Assembly (NCBI GenBank): GCA_025174535.1
Contig: JALBUN010000008.1
Span: 1 to 64,000, forward strand
Reading direction: 5' to 3'
Source: Cantharellus purpuraceus
Taxonomy: Eukaryota > Basidiomycota > Agaricomycetes > Cantharellales > Hydnaceae
Length of the DNA: 64,000 bases
Each line of letters starts with the position of its first letter. The stretch's first letter is position 1. The translations under genes were made by a program, and so were the position numbers. Positions 21,502 to 33,800 of this stretch are shown here, in pieces. The notes under the pieces are model-generated. The model made no database searches and was not told the DNA's origin. It saw nothing but the letters and a program-made list of their open reading frames with translations.

Positions 21502-21518
21502 TAGGTTATGGGCCCCGG
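21502..21518 (+). other. Copia primer-binding site
   Basis: TAGGTTATGGGCCCCGG contains GGTTATGGGCCC, complementary to the anticodon stem-loop of initiator Met-tRNA, the half-tRNA primer used by Copia elements. It lies next to the right end of the 7.8-kb transposon. Confidence 0.75.
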
Positions 21519-21546
21519 TTTCTAACCGGAATAAAAAGAAATCATC

Positions 21547-23222
21547 ATGATGGACACCGATACTGAAAACTTCAAAACCATCAGACTCACCAGCACAAAT
21601 TACAATGTCTGGGTGATCACTATGCAGGGCAAACTCATGACTGCAAATGCATGGAGGATCACCATTGGTGTTATGACTATATTCATTTACGCCCAGATCC
21701 CTGTCTGATCCACTCAGATCCCCACGCATATGAAATCTATACTCCATTTGGAAACCATCACATCTCCATTTACCTGTCCGATTGTCACCGCCGATTCCAC
21801 CCATCCATCTCCAGTTCCGATTGATGCATCAGCATCACCATAGGAACCCAGACATCCATCCCTGTCGGACTTGGACATACTCATGTAAGGCCATTGGCCT
21901 TGGAGACCCATCACCAGAGTAATTATTATTAGATTTCAAATATGTATTTAAGCTGTCCGACTGGGGACTTGATTCCCCAGTTTGAATATTGAATCACACC
22001 TAGTTCCTAATTCCGATCCTAACTCTCTAAGTCGTACTCCATCTCCGAAATCTCGGACACCGGTATTAGTGAGGGCACAGCACATAAGCTGAAGCCAAGT
22101 CTGTTCAGACCCCCACGATGTACTCCAACTCCAACTCCAACTCCAACCAGACCTCTGACCCAATCTCCAACCCAATCTCTGACCCTGATTCGGACCTAGT
22201 GTGTAACAATTGGTGAATTGGACAAGCCAAAAGACATGGTGGAAATTGCAAAATGGATGCTCAAAAGAGAGGAAGTGGCTGGCATCATACTTGTATCACT
22301 CACTCACATGCATGTTGAGGGCATCATGGATGACCCATAGCTATGTGGAGGCACCTTAAACATGCACATCAATCTCAGATAGCAAACACACAATACCATG
22401 CAGTACAAAAGTTACTCAATATTCATAAGGATGAGGCTGAGTCACTTACCAAATACTTTGCTCACATAACCTCTGCAATGAATAACATCATAGCCTTAAT
22501 GCCCAGCTCTCTCACTGCAGCAGAAATCATTGGTGAAATTGGTGTTCATACAGCAATGTCAGGGTTAGATCAGGCTGAGTATGGAGCATTCACATCATCC
22601 CTCCTTCTACTGGGAAACCTAGACCAGCATGCCATTGCAATGGCATTCCAAAATGAGGACTTGAAGCATGAGGCATTGCTTATCTCATCCACTGCACTCA
22701 CAGCTTCTCATGCCAAGAGAACAAATCCCAATGCAAATGCAACATACACAGTCTGCAAGAAGAGGGGTCATCTGGCTGAAAAGTGCTGGATCACACATCC
22801 TGAACTATGACCTGCATACATTGAGTAGTGAGGGAGAGGTACCATGAATGGAAAGCCAAAGCCAATCCACAGTGCTCAGGAAGCAGGACAAGGAGATGGA
22901 GCAAATGAGCTTGCAACCAATGTGAGTCTATCTGCTGTCCACTCCTGCACCTCACCTGATGACTACTGGAACACAGACACTGGTGCTACAAGTCATATGA
23001 CACTGAGAAAGGAATGGCTACACAACTACAAGCTGTATCACATGCCAATTTGCATAGCAAAACAATGACACCATATATTCAGTTGGAAGGGGTGATGTCA
23101 TCTTCTGACCAATCATAGATGGAACACAGGCCAAGGAAGTAAGGTTCACCAAAGTTCTACATGTACACTATGAAGTAACCTACTTGCTGTCATTCATCTC
23201 TCCACTCACCATGTGTTCTTAA
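21547..23222 (+). pseudogene. Copia gag and protease, interrupted by a solo LTR
   Basis: ATG at 21547 opens a frame with ENFKTIRLTSTNYNVW, the usual N-terminus of Copia gag. After the inserted LTR the gag helical region follows (for example SLTKYFAHITSAMNNIIALM), then a damaged zinc knuckle (VCKKRGHLAEKC, first Cys lost) and a protease start WNTDTGATSHM with the active-site Asp. Stops and frameshifts separate the pieces. Not functional. Confidence 0.7.
21669..22208 (+). mobile_element. G1 Gypsy solo LTR in the Copia gag
   Basis: 540 bp from TGTTATGAC to GTGTAACA, with a perfect 5-bp target duplication ATTGG at 21664-21668 and 22209-22213. No internal sequence, so it formed by LTR-LTR recombination. 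Confidence 0.93.
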
Positions 23223-23812
23223 TGTTACATCCTGTAACACCAAGTCTAATCTCTGGATCTCCATCTCCTTCATCTCCATTATCCATCAACTCCATCTCCA
23301 TCAACCCCAAACTCCATTATTGTTCTCCCTATAAGTAGTTTCTTATAGGTTACAACAAACCTCCTTCTTTTATATTGCTTAGTTTAGTTCAGACTTGGGT
23401 CTGAACTCTGAACTCCTTTCCGTGTTGTACTCTATATCTGTCTTATTGTCTTATTGTTTTAGTTTCAGCATTCAATTCTCCACATACTTATATGGGCTAC
23501 TCTCTGTCTATTACAGTAGTTCATATATCGACTAAGATTTGCCCCATCAACTTCTTGGTTGCTAGCTTCTTGACAAGTACCTTCTTGACAAGTTGAACTC
23601 TGGATCCTTAATCCAAACTCTGTACTCTGAACTCTGAAATATTGGACCGATGATCTGAGGGGGTGCAACACATAAGTTGAAGCCAAGTCCACTTGATTTG
23701 ACTCAATAGTTATTGTCCCCACTCTGTCTCCAGTTGAACTGGAGCAGTAAAGTCCCCTCCCTTTCACCATTAGCATCTTTCTATTGAACCCCAAGTTTTC
23801 CAGCCTTTAACA
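23223..23812 (+). mobile_element. G2 Gypsy solo LTR in Copia
   Basis: 590 bp from TGTTACATCC to CTTTAACA. Perfect target duplication CTTAA at 23218-23222 and 23813-23817. Confidence 0.92.
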
Positions 23813-23879
23813 CTTAACCAATATCACCAAGGAGTACATATCATTCATACTCAACAGGGAATTATGCATGTGTGCATCC

Positions 23880-24225
23880 TGTTACATCCTGTAACACCAA
23901 GTCCAATCTCTGGATCTCCATCTCCATCTCCAACTCCTTCAACTCCACCTCCATCAACCCCAAACTCCATTATTGTTCTCCCTATAAGTAGTTTCTTCTT
24001 ATGGGTTACAACAAACCTTCTTATTTTATATTGCTTAGTATTAGTTCAGACTTGTGTCCAAACTCCAAACTCCTTTCTGTGTTGTAGTCCATATCCATCT
24101 TATTGTCTTATCACTTTTAGTTTTATTATTCAATTCTCCACATACTTATATGGGCTACTCTCTGTCTGTTACAGTAGTTTGTATATTGACTAAGATTTGC
24201 CCCATCAACTTCTTGGTTGCTAGCC
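23880..24225 (+). mobile_element. Truncated G2 LTR
   Basis: 5' part of a second G2 LTR (TGTTACATCC onward). It breaks after TTGGTTGCTAGC, where the G1 LTR at 24226 begins; the remaining LTR 3' part is not on the far side. Confidence 0.8.
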
Positions 24226-24743
24226 TGTTATGACTATATTCATTAACTACCAGATCCCCATCCGATCCACTCAGATCCCCACGCATATGAAATCTATACT
24301 CCATTTGGAAACCGCCATGTCTCCATCTACCTGTCCGATTGTCACCGCCGATTCTCGCCTATCTGTCTCTGGTTCCGATTGATGCATCAGCATCACCATA
24401 GGAACCCAGACATCCATCCCTGTCGGACTCAGACATACTCATGTAAGGCCGTTGGCCTCAGAGACCCATCACCGGAGTAATTATTATTAGATTTCAAAAT
24501 ATGTATTTAAGTTGCCTGACTGGGGACTTGATTCCCCAGTTCGAATATTGAATCACGCCTAGTTCCTAAGTCCAATCCTAACTCTCTAAGTCATACTCTG
24601 CCTCTGAAATCTCGGACACTGGTATTAGTGAGGGCGCAGCACATAAGCTGAAGCCAAGTCTGTTCCAACCCCCACGACATGCTCTGACTCCAACCCAACC
24701 TCCGACCCAACCTCCGACCCCCAATCAGACCTAGTGTGTAACA
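24226..24743 (+). mobile_element. G1 5' LTR (copy 0)
   Basis: TGTTATGAC to GTGTAACA, 518 bp. TATA-like TATTTAA at 24504-24510. Then the hairpin CTGGGGACTTGATTCCCCAG at 24520-24539, followed by CAGTTCGAATAT (24537-24548), the segment complementary to the primer site after the LTR. Confidence 0.88.
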
Positions 24744-25061
24744 GTATATTCAAACTGCCATACTCACTCCTACCAATGCCACGATCCACCGCCAATTCCA
24801 AATGCGCATGAACCATCGAGGTCCCCGCTCCCAGCATCGACACCATCCCCGAGGTTGTCAAAGAACTGACGGACCACATAGAGGCTGTCAATGAAGAAGA
24901 CGACACCCTGCCCTCTCCAAATCTGGCACAAGCCATCTCCCTGCTCGCCAGCAGCATCTGTAACCCACAAGCTCCTAAGTCCCAGACCAAGGTCCGAGAA
25001 CCTGACCCATTCGATGGCTCCAATCCGCGAAAGCTCCAGCTGTTCTTGGTGCAATGCCGGT

Positions 25062-26475
25062 GACGAGCCAGGACGCATCGAGGACGTATATCGAACCACT
25101 CTGACAGTCCAACTCCGCCAGCAGCTTTTTCAGATCAACTTTTAAATAGCGCCGCAACTCCCTCTCCACCTCAGTCTCTAATTCTAGCCATCGATCGTCA
25201 CTTGTGTTTCATCGCCATCGATCATTATCAGCCTTCTATTCACACCAATCCTTTCATCATCATTCACATGGCTTCCCATTCTATTCCCCTCTCCAACATC
25301 ACTTCTAATAATACGCCACACTGGTCTCTGGACACAGAGGACTATCAAAAATACGCCGAGCTCCACGGGCATGTTAAGCCACCTCCACGTGTCAAAATAC
25401 TTCCAAAACTCTTTCAACGCCCAAGATCCCCACCATGTCTCTCTTATGCCATTGGCGATCCCATATTCTTTCACAATTCCGCTGAACCATATACATTCCT
25501 CGACATTTCACCTCTATATCGTAACACGGATAGAAGAGTCGAACGTGAGGTAGAATTTCAGTTGCCATTGCCGACCTATCCTCCCACTTCAATCCGACTC
25601 AGGTTACATCGTGTCAGGCAAAGGGACCAAATACTCTTGGAGCGGGATACCATATGGAGACGGATCACTAAGACAATAAGGAGTATTTGTTGTGGATGCT
25701 GACTGAAGTCCTCATGTGACTCAGGGTCAATTAACCTTCGGAGCCGTAGGGAAGATGGTATTGGTGGACGTTTCTATTGTTCTTTTATATGACTCACCCC
25801 TGTTTCATCTTTTAATTCATTCATACACAACTTACTCATCCTTGTTCTATTTTTGGTTCTTTTTATTACTCATCACCCCCTATTCTTACAAAGATTACCC
25901 CTATCTGTCGTTTCATTTCTCCATGATTTCCTTTAGTAGTTCAACTTCACACGCTTTGTCAGCTGGCTTGATCAGCATTTCTTGCATCATATCGCATCAT
26001 TTGCTCCTCATATTGTGTCGTAGTGCCCTGGGGATTTGTATATAAAAGGGCGCTAGTTTTCGTCTTTGGAATCAATCAACAAGTTTTCAGCCAACGCCCT
26101 AAAGTCAAAGTCCATGCTCTAAGTCTACGCTCTACGATCTACATCACAATCCATCATCTCTACACTGAGGTAAAACACCTTGGTTCAACGATCAGATTTC
26201 CCTCCACCACCGAGAGGTTGATTCTCCTGAAACCAGCTGTCGTGTACCTCCCAACCGGGCTCCGAATTGTCATCCAGTCACAGAGCACGATCAGCCATCG
26301 GGACCGACCTTTTGCTCCCATCCTCATCCAACCACAGAGCACTATCCCACTTCCCTGTTACGTACACCTCGCCCTGATTGATCTTTGGAGTGCTTAACAA
26401 CTGCGTTACACACCGCCTGTTTGCTAGGACCGTTGCGCGCAGGCTTATAGGATCTATTCCTTAAGCGAACCGACA
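25062..26475 (+). mobile_element. LTR-like element H inserted in G1 gag
   Basis: 1.41 kb between the gag bases CCGGT (25057-25061) and CTGGT (26476-26480), an imperfect 5-bp duplication. Removing it rejoins gag. It contains GTATATAAAAGGGCGCTAG (26,038 on), a promoter-like signal, and one ORF upstream of it. Other partial copies are at 15,980-16,825 and, inverted, 28,270-29,176. Probably a solo LTR of an unidentified element. Confidence 0.65.
25268..25702 (+). CDS. ORF of 144 aa inside element H, unknown
   Basis: Complete frame from ATG, starting MASHSIPLSNITSNNTPHWS; rich in Pro and Arg, with a stretch TSIRLRLHRVRQRDQILLERDTI and a Cys-rich end (SICCGC). No family recognised. It lies upstream of the element's own TATA-like signal, so if H is an LTR it would be encoded in U3. 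The inverted copy at 28.3-29.2 kb carries only part of it, with changes, so coding may not be maintained. Confidence 0.4.
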   Translation: MASHSIPLSNITSNNTPHWSLDTEDYQKYAELHGHVKPPPRVKILPKLFQRPRSPPCLSYAIGDPIFFHNSAEPYTFLDISPLYRNTDRRVEREVEFQLPLPTYPPTSIRLRLHRVRQRDQILLERDTIWRRITKTIRSICCGC

Positions 26476-27508
26476 CTGGTTGAATTTCCATGACCACCCC
26501 GACGCATTCACATCCGATCGGGTGAAGGTTACCTTCGCCATGTCCTATCTCAAGGGCACCGCACCACACTACTTCGAGCCAGCGCTCATGGACGACTCCG
26601 ATGACCTGATATGGTCAGATGACTACTCCGACTTCATCTCTGAACTTTGGACCAATTTTGGTCCTTACAATCCCGAGGCCAATGTTGAGAACAAACTTGA
26701 TCGACTTTGGATGAAGGAAAATCACAAAATTGCAAAATACATTGTGAGTTTCCAGCAGCTAGCTCTGAAAGTCCAATGGGGCGACACCGCACTCTGATGC
26801 CAATTTTACGTTGGACTCCCATCCCGCATCAAGGACGAGATATCACATGTCGGTAAGCTGGATACTTTGGTTACCCTTCACAAGCTCGCCCAATCCATCA
26901 ACGCCCGTTATTGGGAATGTCAATCCAAGGTCTCCTGTGAAAATTCAGCCAACAACAAATTGGACAAATCATCGGACAAGACCCCAAAGTCCAACAAGGG
27001 GTCTGATAAGAGGGCCACCGCCAACTCAGGCCAGAAGTCAAACACTGGTAATGCTGCCACTTCCGGTTCCGGTCAGAACAATTCCAGCACCAGCAATAAC
27101 TCCAGAGCTCACAAGTACTCTGGACCTCTCCACCAAGCTGGGGAAGGATGGAAAACTTACCCAGCAGGAACGCCAGCACCGCATGGACAACAACCTCTGT
27201 CTGTTCTGCAGAAAGCCTGGCCACCAAGCCAAGGATTGCAACAAGGCAACCTCATCCACAGCAAAGGCAAAGGGCCGTGCCGCCAACGCCACGACGGACA
27301 AGTCCGATGCAAAAGCGATGGACCCAAAAAAATAGTAAGCAGTCCTATAGCCTCCGTACGGGCTGAGGGCTGCATTGGTACTCCCCGTACGACAAACGAG
27401 GTCCACCTGAACGCATCCACTCTTTCCCACTCTGACTCCCTTACCCTCCTCGTCTACTCTGACTCCATTCCCGATACCGCCATCCAAGCATTAATTGACT
27501 CTGGTTCT

Positions 27509-27960
27509 ATAGTCCTGCCATTAGTGCTCTTGTTTAAGTTACTAGTGTGTACTGCCTTTGCAGAGCATTAGAATCTTGAACTCGTGTGAAGCAGTTGCTA
27601 GACTACTTCACATATCACTGTTACCCACTTCAGAGTGTCACTGGTTGGACGGTTGGATTCATCCACCTACTTCCTTTAGCCTCTAAGTGCATTCCCTCAT
27701 TTTGGAATATCTGGACCCCTAAGCGTCTGTGAACTCTAGACTCTGGAAGTCTTATTCATTTCTTGCTGCTAAGAAATGTATTACTTTTCTGCATATACTC
27801 TGCATTGACCAATACAAGGGATTGTAACCAAAGTACAAATGTTAAATTGTTTCTTGAGTTGTGCTGCAGCAGGGTTTGATATTCTTCTCAGCTGTTCATT
27901 CATGGAATTGTGGTGATTTAGAGTTTGCCCTAACACCATAATTTTGCAGGTTCCAAAACA
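27509..27960 (+). mobile_element. LTR J fragment (3' part)
   Basis: From ATAGTCCTGCCATTAG to GGTTCCAAAACA it matches 62,700-63,151. It cuts G1 copy 0 in the protease. Confidence 0.75.
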
Positions 27961-28103
27961 CAACTCTAAATCACCACAATTCCATGAATGAACAGCTGAG
28001 AAGAATATCAAATCCTACTGCAGCACAACTCCAGAAATGATTTAACATTTGTACTTTGGTTACAATCCATTTTAATGGTCAATGCAGACAATATACAGGA
28101 AGG
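27788..28103. repeat. Long inverted repeat (foldback) of LTR J sequence
   Basis: The segment about 27,788-27,925 is repeated in reverse complement at about 27,961-28,103, with a loop of about 35 bp. It amounts to two LTR J ends arranged tail to tail. Confidence 0.8.
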
Positions 28104-28269
28104 TAATAATAAGGAAATGGTGCTAGACAAGAACTCAGTGAATAGAAGATTCACTAAGTGGTTAACATTAAGTAATACCTAGACAAGAACTATGCTACAG
28201 TCAATAAACTATAACATGCACAAGAAACTCATGCTCACCTCAGTGAATCTTCTTCTATTCACTGAGGTG
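28104..28269. other. Unassigned spacer with a short perfect palindrome
   Basis: Junction DNA between the J foldback and the inverted H copy. The bases at 28236-28248 and 28257-28269 (CACCTCAGTGAAT and its complement) form a hairpin. A related imperfect hairpin lies near 28,136. No gene. Confidence 0.5.
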
Positions 28270-29176
28270 TAATAGTGCTCTGTGGTTGGATGAGGATGGG
28301 AGCAAAAAGGACGGTCCAGATGGTTGATCATGCTCTGTGACTGGATGACAATGGAGAGCCTGGTTGGGAGGTACATGAAAGCTGGTTTCAGGAGATGTGA
28401 CCTCTGGGTGACGGAGGGAAATCTGATTGTTGAACCAAGGTGCTTTACCTCAGTGTAGAGCTGATGGATTGTGATGTAGAGTGTGGAGTGTAGACTTAGA
28501 GCGTGGACTTTGACTATAGAGCATTGGCTGAAAACTTGTTGATTTATCCCAAAGGCGAAAACTAGTGCCCTTTTATATACAAATCCCCAGGGCACAATGA
28601 CACAATATGAGGAGCAAATGATGCGATATGATGCAAGAAATGCTGATCAAGCCAGCTGACAAAGCATGTGAAGTTGAACTACTAATGGGGAAATCATGGA
28701 GAAATGAAGCGACAGATAGGGGTAATCTTTGTAAGTATGAGTAATAAAAGAACCAAAAATAGAACAAGGATGAGTAAGTTGTGTATGAATGAATTAAAAG
28801 ATGAAACAGGGGTGAGTCATATAAAAGAACAATAGAAACATCCACCAATACCATCTTCCCTACGGCTCCAAAGGTAAATTGACCCTGAGTCACTTGAGGA
28901 CTTTAGACAGCATCCACAACAAATACTCCTTATTGTCTTAGTGATCTGTCTCTATATGGTATCCTGTTCCAAGGGTATTTGGTCCCTTTGCCTGACATGA
29001 GTTGGATTGAAGTGGGAGGATAGGTTGGCGATGGCAACTGAAATTCTACCTCACATTTGACTCTTCTATCCATGTTACGATATAGAGGTGAAATGCCAAG
29101 GAATGTATATGGTTCAATGGAATTGTGAAGGAATATAGGATCGCCAATGGCATAAGAGAGACATGGTGGGGATCTT
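28270..29176 (-). mobile_element. Inverted, truncated copy of element H
   Basis: Reverse complement of about 25,430-26,344, including the TATA region. Cut at 29,176 by the G1 LTR. Confidence 0.75.
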
Positions 29177-29744
29177 TGTTATGACTATATTCATTAACAC
29201 CCAGATCCCTGTCTGATCCACTCAGATCCCTGTCTGATCCACTCAGATCCCTGTCTGATCCACTCAGATCCCCGCATGTATGAAATCTATACTCCATTTG
29301 GAAACTGTCACGTCTCCATTTACCTGTCTGATTGTAACTGCCAATTCCACCCATCCATCTCCAGTTCCGATTGATGCATCAGCAGCACCATAGGAACCTG
29401 GACATCCATCCCCGTCAGACTTGGACATACTCATGTAAGGCCATTGGCCTTGGAGACCCATCCCTGGAGTAATTATTATTAGATTTCAAATATGTATTTA
29501 AGTTGTCCGACTGGGGACTTCATTCCCAGTTCAAATATCAAATCACACCTAGTTCCTAAGTCTGATCCTAACTCTCTAAGTCGTACTCCGTCTCCAAAAT
29601 CTCAGACACCGGTATTAGTGAGGGTGCAGCACATAAGCTGAAGCCAAGTCCGTTCTGACCCCCATGACGTACCCGACTCCTTCTCCGACTCCAACCAAAC
29701 CTCCAACCCAATCTCTGACCACCAATTGGACCTAGTGCGTAACA
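29177..29744 (+). mobile_element. G1 5' LTR (copy A)
   Basis: 568 bp. Longer than its sisters because a 21-bp segment (CCACTCAGATCCCTGTCTGA plus T) is tandemly repeated around 29,205-29,272. Confidence 0.88.
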
Positions 29745-29746
29745 GT

Positions 29747-29758
29747 ATATTCGAACTG
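29747..29758 (+). other. Self-priming-type primer-binding site of G1
   Basis: ATATTCGAACTG starts three bases after the LTR end. Its reverse complement CAGTTCGAATAT is exactly present in the LTR at 24537-24548, about 30 nt after a TATA-like box, where the RNA 5' end is expected. This is the arrangement of Tf1-type self-priming. Confidence 0.6.
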
Positions 29759-29776
29759 CCATACTCACTCCTACCA

Positions 29777-30880
29777 ATGCCATGATCCACCGCCAACTCC
29801 AAACACGCATGAACTGTTGAGGTGCCTGCTCCCAGCATTGACACCATCCCTGAGGTCGTTGAAGAACTGATGGACCACATAGAGGCTGTCAATGAAGAAG
29901 ACGACACTCTGCCCTCTCCAAATCTGGCGCAAGCCATCTCCCTACTCACCAGCAGCATCTGTACCCCACAAGCCCCTAAGTCCTGGACCAAGGTCCAAGA
30001 ACCTGACCTATTCGATGGCTCCGATCCACGAAAGCTCCAGCCATTCTTGGTGCAATGCTGGTTGAACTTCCATGACCGCCCCGATGCGTTCACATCTGAT
30101 CGGGTGAAGGTCACCTTTGCTATGTCCTATCTCAAGGGCACCATACTGGACTACTTTGAGCCAGTGCTCATGGACGACTCTGATGAGCCGATATGGCCAG
30201 ATGACTACTCCAACTTCATCTCTGAACTCTGGACCAATTTCGGTCCTTACAACCCTGAGGCCAATGCCGAGAATGAACTCGATCAACTTTGGATGAAGGA
30301 AAATCACAAAATCACAAAATACATTGTGAGCTTCCAGCAGCTAGCCCTGAAAGTCCAATGGGGTGATGCCACACTCCAACACCAATTTTATGTTGGTCTC
30401 CCATCCCGCATCAAGGATGAGATATCACACGTCAGTAAGCCAGATACTTTGGTTAACCTTCGCAAGCTTGCCCAATCCATCGATGCCCATTATTGGGAAT
30501 GTCAATCTGAGGTCTCCCATGAAAATTCGGCTAACAAAAAATCAGACAAATCATTGGACAAGACCCCAAAGTCCAACAAGGGGTCCGATAAGAAGACTAC
30601 TACCAACTCTGCCCAGAAGTCAAACATGGGTAATGCTGCCACCTCTGGTTCCGGTCAGAACAACTCTGGCACTGGCAATAACTCTGGAGCTCGCAAGAGT
30701 ACTCCGGACCTCTCCACCAAGCTGGGGAAGGATGGAAAACTTACCCAGCAGGAATGCCAGCGTGCATGGACAACAACCTCTGTCTGTTCTGTGGAAAACC
30801 TGGCCACCAAGCCAAGGATTGCAACAAGGCAACCTCATCAGCAGCAAAGGCAAAGGGCCATGCTGCCAATGCCATGACAG
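29777..30880 (+). pseudogene. G1 gag, copy A
   Basis: Same protein as copy 0. ATG 29777, but codon 3 is TGA where copy 0 still has CGA. The main frame runs from about 29,798 for 351 codons and includes the capsid-like region and a Ser/Asn/Lys-rich linker. A one-base loss near 30,760 shifts the zinc knuckle (MDNNLCLFCGKPGHQAKDC at 30,766) into the next frame. Confidence 0.8.
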
Positions 30881-33800
30881 ACCCAAAAAAATAGTAAGCA
30901 GTCCTATAGCCTCCGTACAGGCTGAGGGCTGCATTGGTACTCCCCGTATGACAAACAAGGTCCACCTGAATGCATCCACTCTTTCCCACTCCGACTCCCT
31001 TACCCTCCTCATTTACTCCAACTCCATTCCCGATACCGCTATCCAAGTATTAATTGACTCCGGTTCTACTCACTGTTTCCTCGATTCCTCTTTTTCTGAT
31101 TTACATAAACTCCATACATACACCATAACTCCGATACCACTCCGATTATTTGATGGCACTACTAATGCTGTTATTTCACAAGCTATAGATCTGTCTATCT
31201 GTTTTTCTGTCAGAGAAATCCAGAACCTTACATTCTATGTTACTCCGCTTGACTCCAGCTGTTCTGTGGTTCTCAGACATAACTGGCTCACCCGCTACAA
31301 TCCGTTGATTGACTGGGCATTGGGCCATATCACATTCTGTTCTCCAGTACAGGCTGTGTCATCCCCGACGTCACCAGCAACTTTAGGTGTGAAACTATCT
31401 TCCGCCTCCGCTGACTCTGCTCCAATAGATACTCCATCTGCCCTGCCGTTTATATCACTGGTGGATGCTATGGTCTTCGCCAGACTAAGCAAACTGGATG
31501 GCTCTCACACATTCCAGGTCCACCTCTCCAATCTGATATTCCTTGCCGCTCATTCCGCCCAATCAACTCCACTGGACCTATCTATGGTTCCTAAATAGTA
31601 TCATGAGTTCGCCGACGTGTTCAGCAAGTCTAAAGCCGACTCCCTAGCAGAACACCAACCATATGATCTCAAGATTGAACTGGATGACAACTCCACCCCT
31701 CTGCTTGGCCCTATCTACTTGCTATCCCAAAAAGAGCTACTGGCTCTCTGAACATTCATAGACAAGAACTTGGCCACGGGCTTCATCCGCCCATCCCTAT
31801 CTCCCCATGGAGCTCCAGTCCTATTTGTCCACAAAAAGGACGGATCACTCCGCCTATGCGTCGACTTCCGTGGACTCAACAAGATCACCAAGAAAGACCG
31901 ATACCCGATACCCCGCACCGTGGACCTACTTGAGAGTCCTCGAAAGGCTAAGATCTATTCCAAAATAGATCTCTGACATGCCTACCATCTAGTCCGTATC
32001 CAAGAAGGTGACGAATGGAAAACGACCTTCCGCACACAATATGGATCTTTTGAGTGGTGCGTCATGCCCTTCAGACTAACCAATGCTCCAACCGCCTTCC
32101 AGCGGTTCATGAATGATACCTTCACCGACCTCCTCAATGTGACCGTCCTTGTTTACTTAGATGACATTCTGGTATATTCGGACAACGAAGAAGAACATCG
32201 GACACATGTCTGAGAGGTACTCCGACGTCTCTGAAAGCATGGCCTCTTTGCCCACGCTGACAAATGCGAATTCCACTCCGACTCGGTCGAATACCTAGGC
32301 TATATCCTCTCCCCGGCAGGATTGACAATGTCCGATGACAAAATCAAAGCCATACAGGAATGGCCAGAACCCCGGAAAGTCAAGGATGTACAGTCCTTCC
32401 TCGGGTTCACCAACTTCTACCGCCGCTTCATTCACGGCTACTCCGATATCACCGTCCCACTCACCCGACTCACTAGGAAGGGTATCCAATGGAATTTCAC
32501 TGATGAATGTAGACAGAGCTTTGAGACCTTGAAAAAGCCTTTACTTCCACTCCGATACTGACTCATTGGGTTCCAGATGTTCCTATCCTATTAGAGACCG
32601 ACACCTCCGACTATGCACTTGCCGCGATCCTGTCCATCATCTCTCCAGACGACAGACAAGTCCACCCGATCGCTTTTCACTCATGTACATTTATGCCCCC
32701 TGAACTGAACTATGACGTCCATGACAAAGAGCTCCTTGCCATATATGAAGCCTTCCAGATATGGAGACACTACCTTGAGGGTCCCTCTGATCTGGTGGAC
32801 GTCATAACTGACCACAAGAACTTGGAATATTTCTCCACAATGAAACTGCTCACCTGGAGACAAGTCTGATGGTCCGAATACCTATCTCAGTTCAATCTCA
32901 TTATCCGTTTCCGCCCAGGTTGACTTGGAGCAAAGCCCAACGCGTTAACTAGACGCTGGGACGTCTACCCTAAAGAGGGGAGTAGCGACTATGCCACTGT
33001 AAACCCACACAACTTCATCCTGTGTTTACTAACAAGCAGCTGGCATCGTCCCTATGAGCATCCACCCTCATGACTCCCACTCTCCAAGCTGTCACCATTA
33101 TGGACATCGACCAACTCCACTCTGACATCCGCTCATCACTCCGATCTGATCCTGTTGTAGTTAAACACTTGGACAACCCTTCTGATCTGAAATGGTCACT
33201 TGACCCTAAAGGACACCTCCGACACAACAACCAGATATACGTCCCCAACGCCAACGGCCTCCGACTCCAAGTTTTGCAGTATTATCATGATCACCTGATC
33301 TCCGGCCACTTCGGGCAAAATCGCACACAAGGATTAATCCAACGAGACTATGTATGGCCAAAAATGCGGGAATACATTCAACACTACTGTAACTCCTGCA
33401 CCACCTGTATGTGCTCAAAATCGCAAAGGCACAAACCCTACGGAACGCTTAAGCAACTTCTGATCCTGGAGCAACCATGGAACTCCATCTCCATGGATTT
33501 CATAGAGAAGCTCCCCCCATTGCTCGGATACTTGTGATTGTTGACAGGTTCACCAAACAGTCACTATTCATTCCGATGCATGACACCATCACCTCCCCTC
33601 GCTAGCTAAATTGTTCGTTCTCCATGTATTCTCTAAACACAGAGTCCCATCGCATGTCACATCCGATCGGGGCTTGGAGTTCATGTCCTCCTTCTTCCGC
33701 ACACTAGGAAAGGCTCTTGACATGAAGCTTCACTTCACCTCTGGATACCATCCTGAAGGAGACAGACAAACGGAACGAATGAATCAGTCCCTGGAACAAT

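Larger units (their letters stand above)
21501..23879 (+). mobile_element. Copia-type retrotransposon fragment (primer site, gag, protease)
   Basis: Begins with a primer-binding site, then a gag-like start, a knuckle region and a protease start; two solo LTRs are inserted (21669-22208 and 23223-23812). The coding sequence carries on past the second one (about 23,818-23,870, read as a ISFILNRELCM-type stretch as in Copia proteins) and is then cut by another G2 LTR at 23,880. Integrase and reverse transcriptase are missing. Confidence 0.75.
24226..27508 (+). mobile_element. G1 Gypsy element, copy 0, 5' part
   Basis: 5' LTR 24226-24743, a self-priming-type primer site at 24746-24757, gag, and the start of the protease up to LIDSGS near 27,505, where an LTR J fragment cuts it. 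Element H (25062-26475) is inserted in gag. Confidence 0.8.
24776..27508 (+). pseudogene. G1 gag and protease start, copy 0
   Basis: ATG 24776 starts gag (MPRSTANSK). A TGA replaces an expected CGA codon shortly after. The frame then runs IDTIPEVVKELTDHIEAVNE to 25,061, is interrupted by element H, and resumes at 26,476 with the capsid-like region (FHDHPDAFTSDRVKVTFAMS). A TGA near 26,797 and a small deletion near 27,113 break it. The zinc knuckle CLFCRKPGHQAKDC is intact in its frame. The protease stops right after the DSG active site. Confidence 0.75.
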
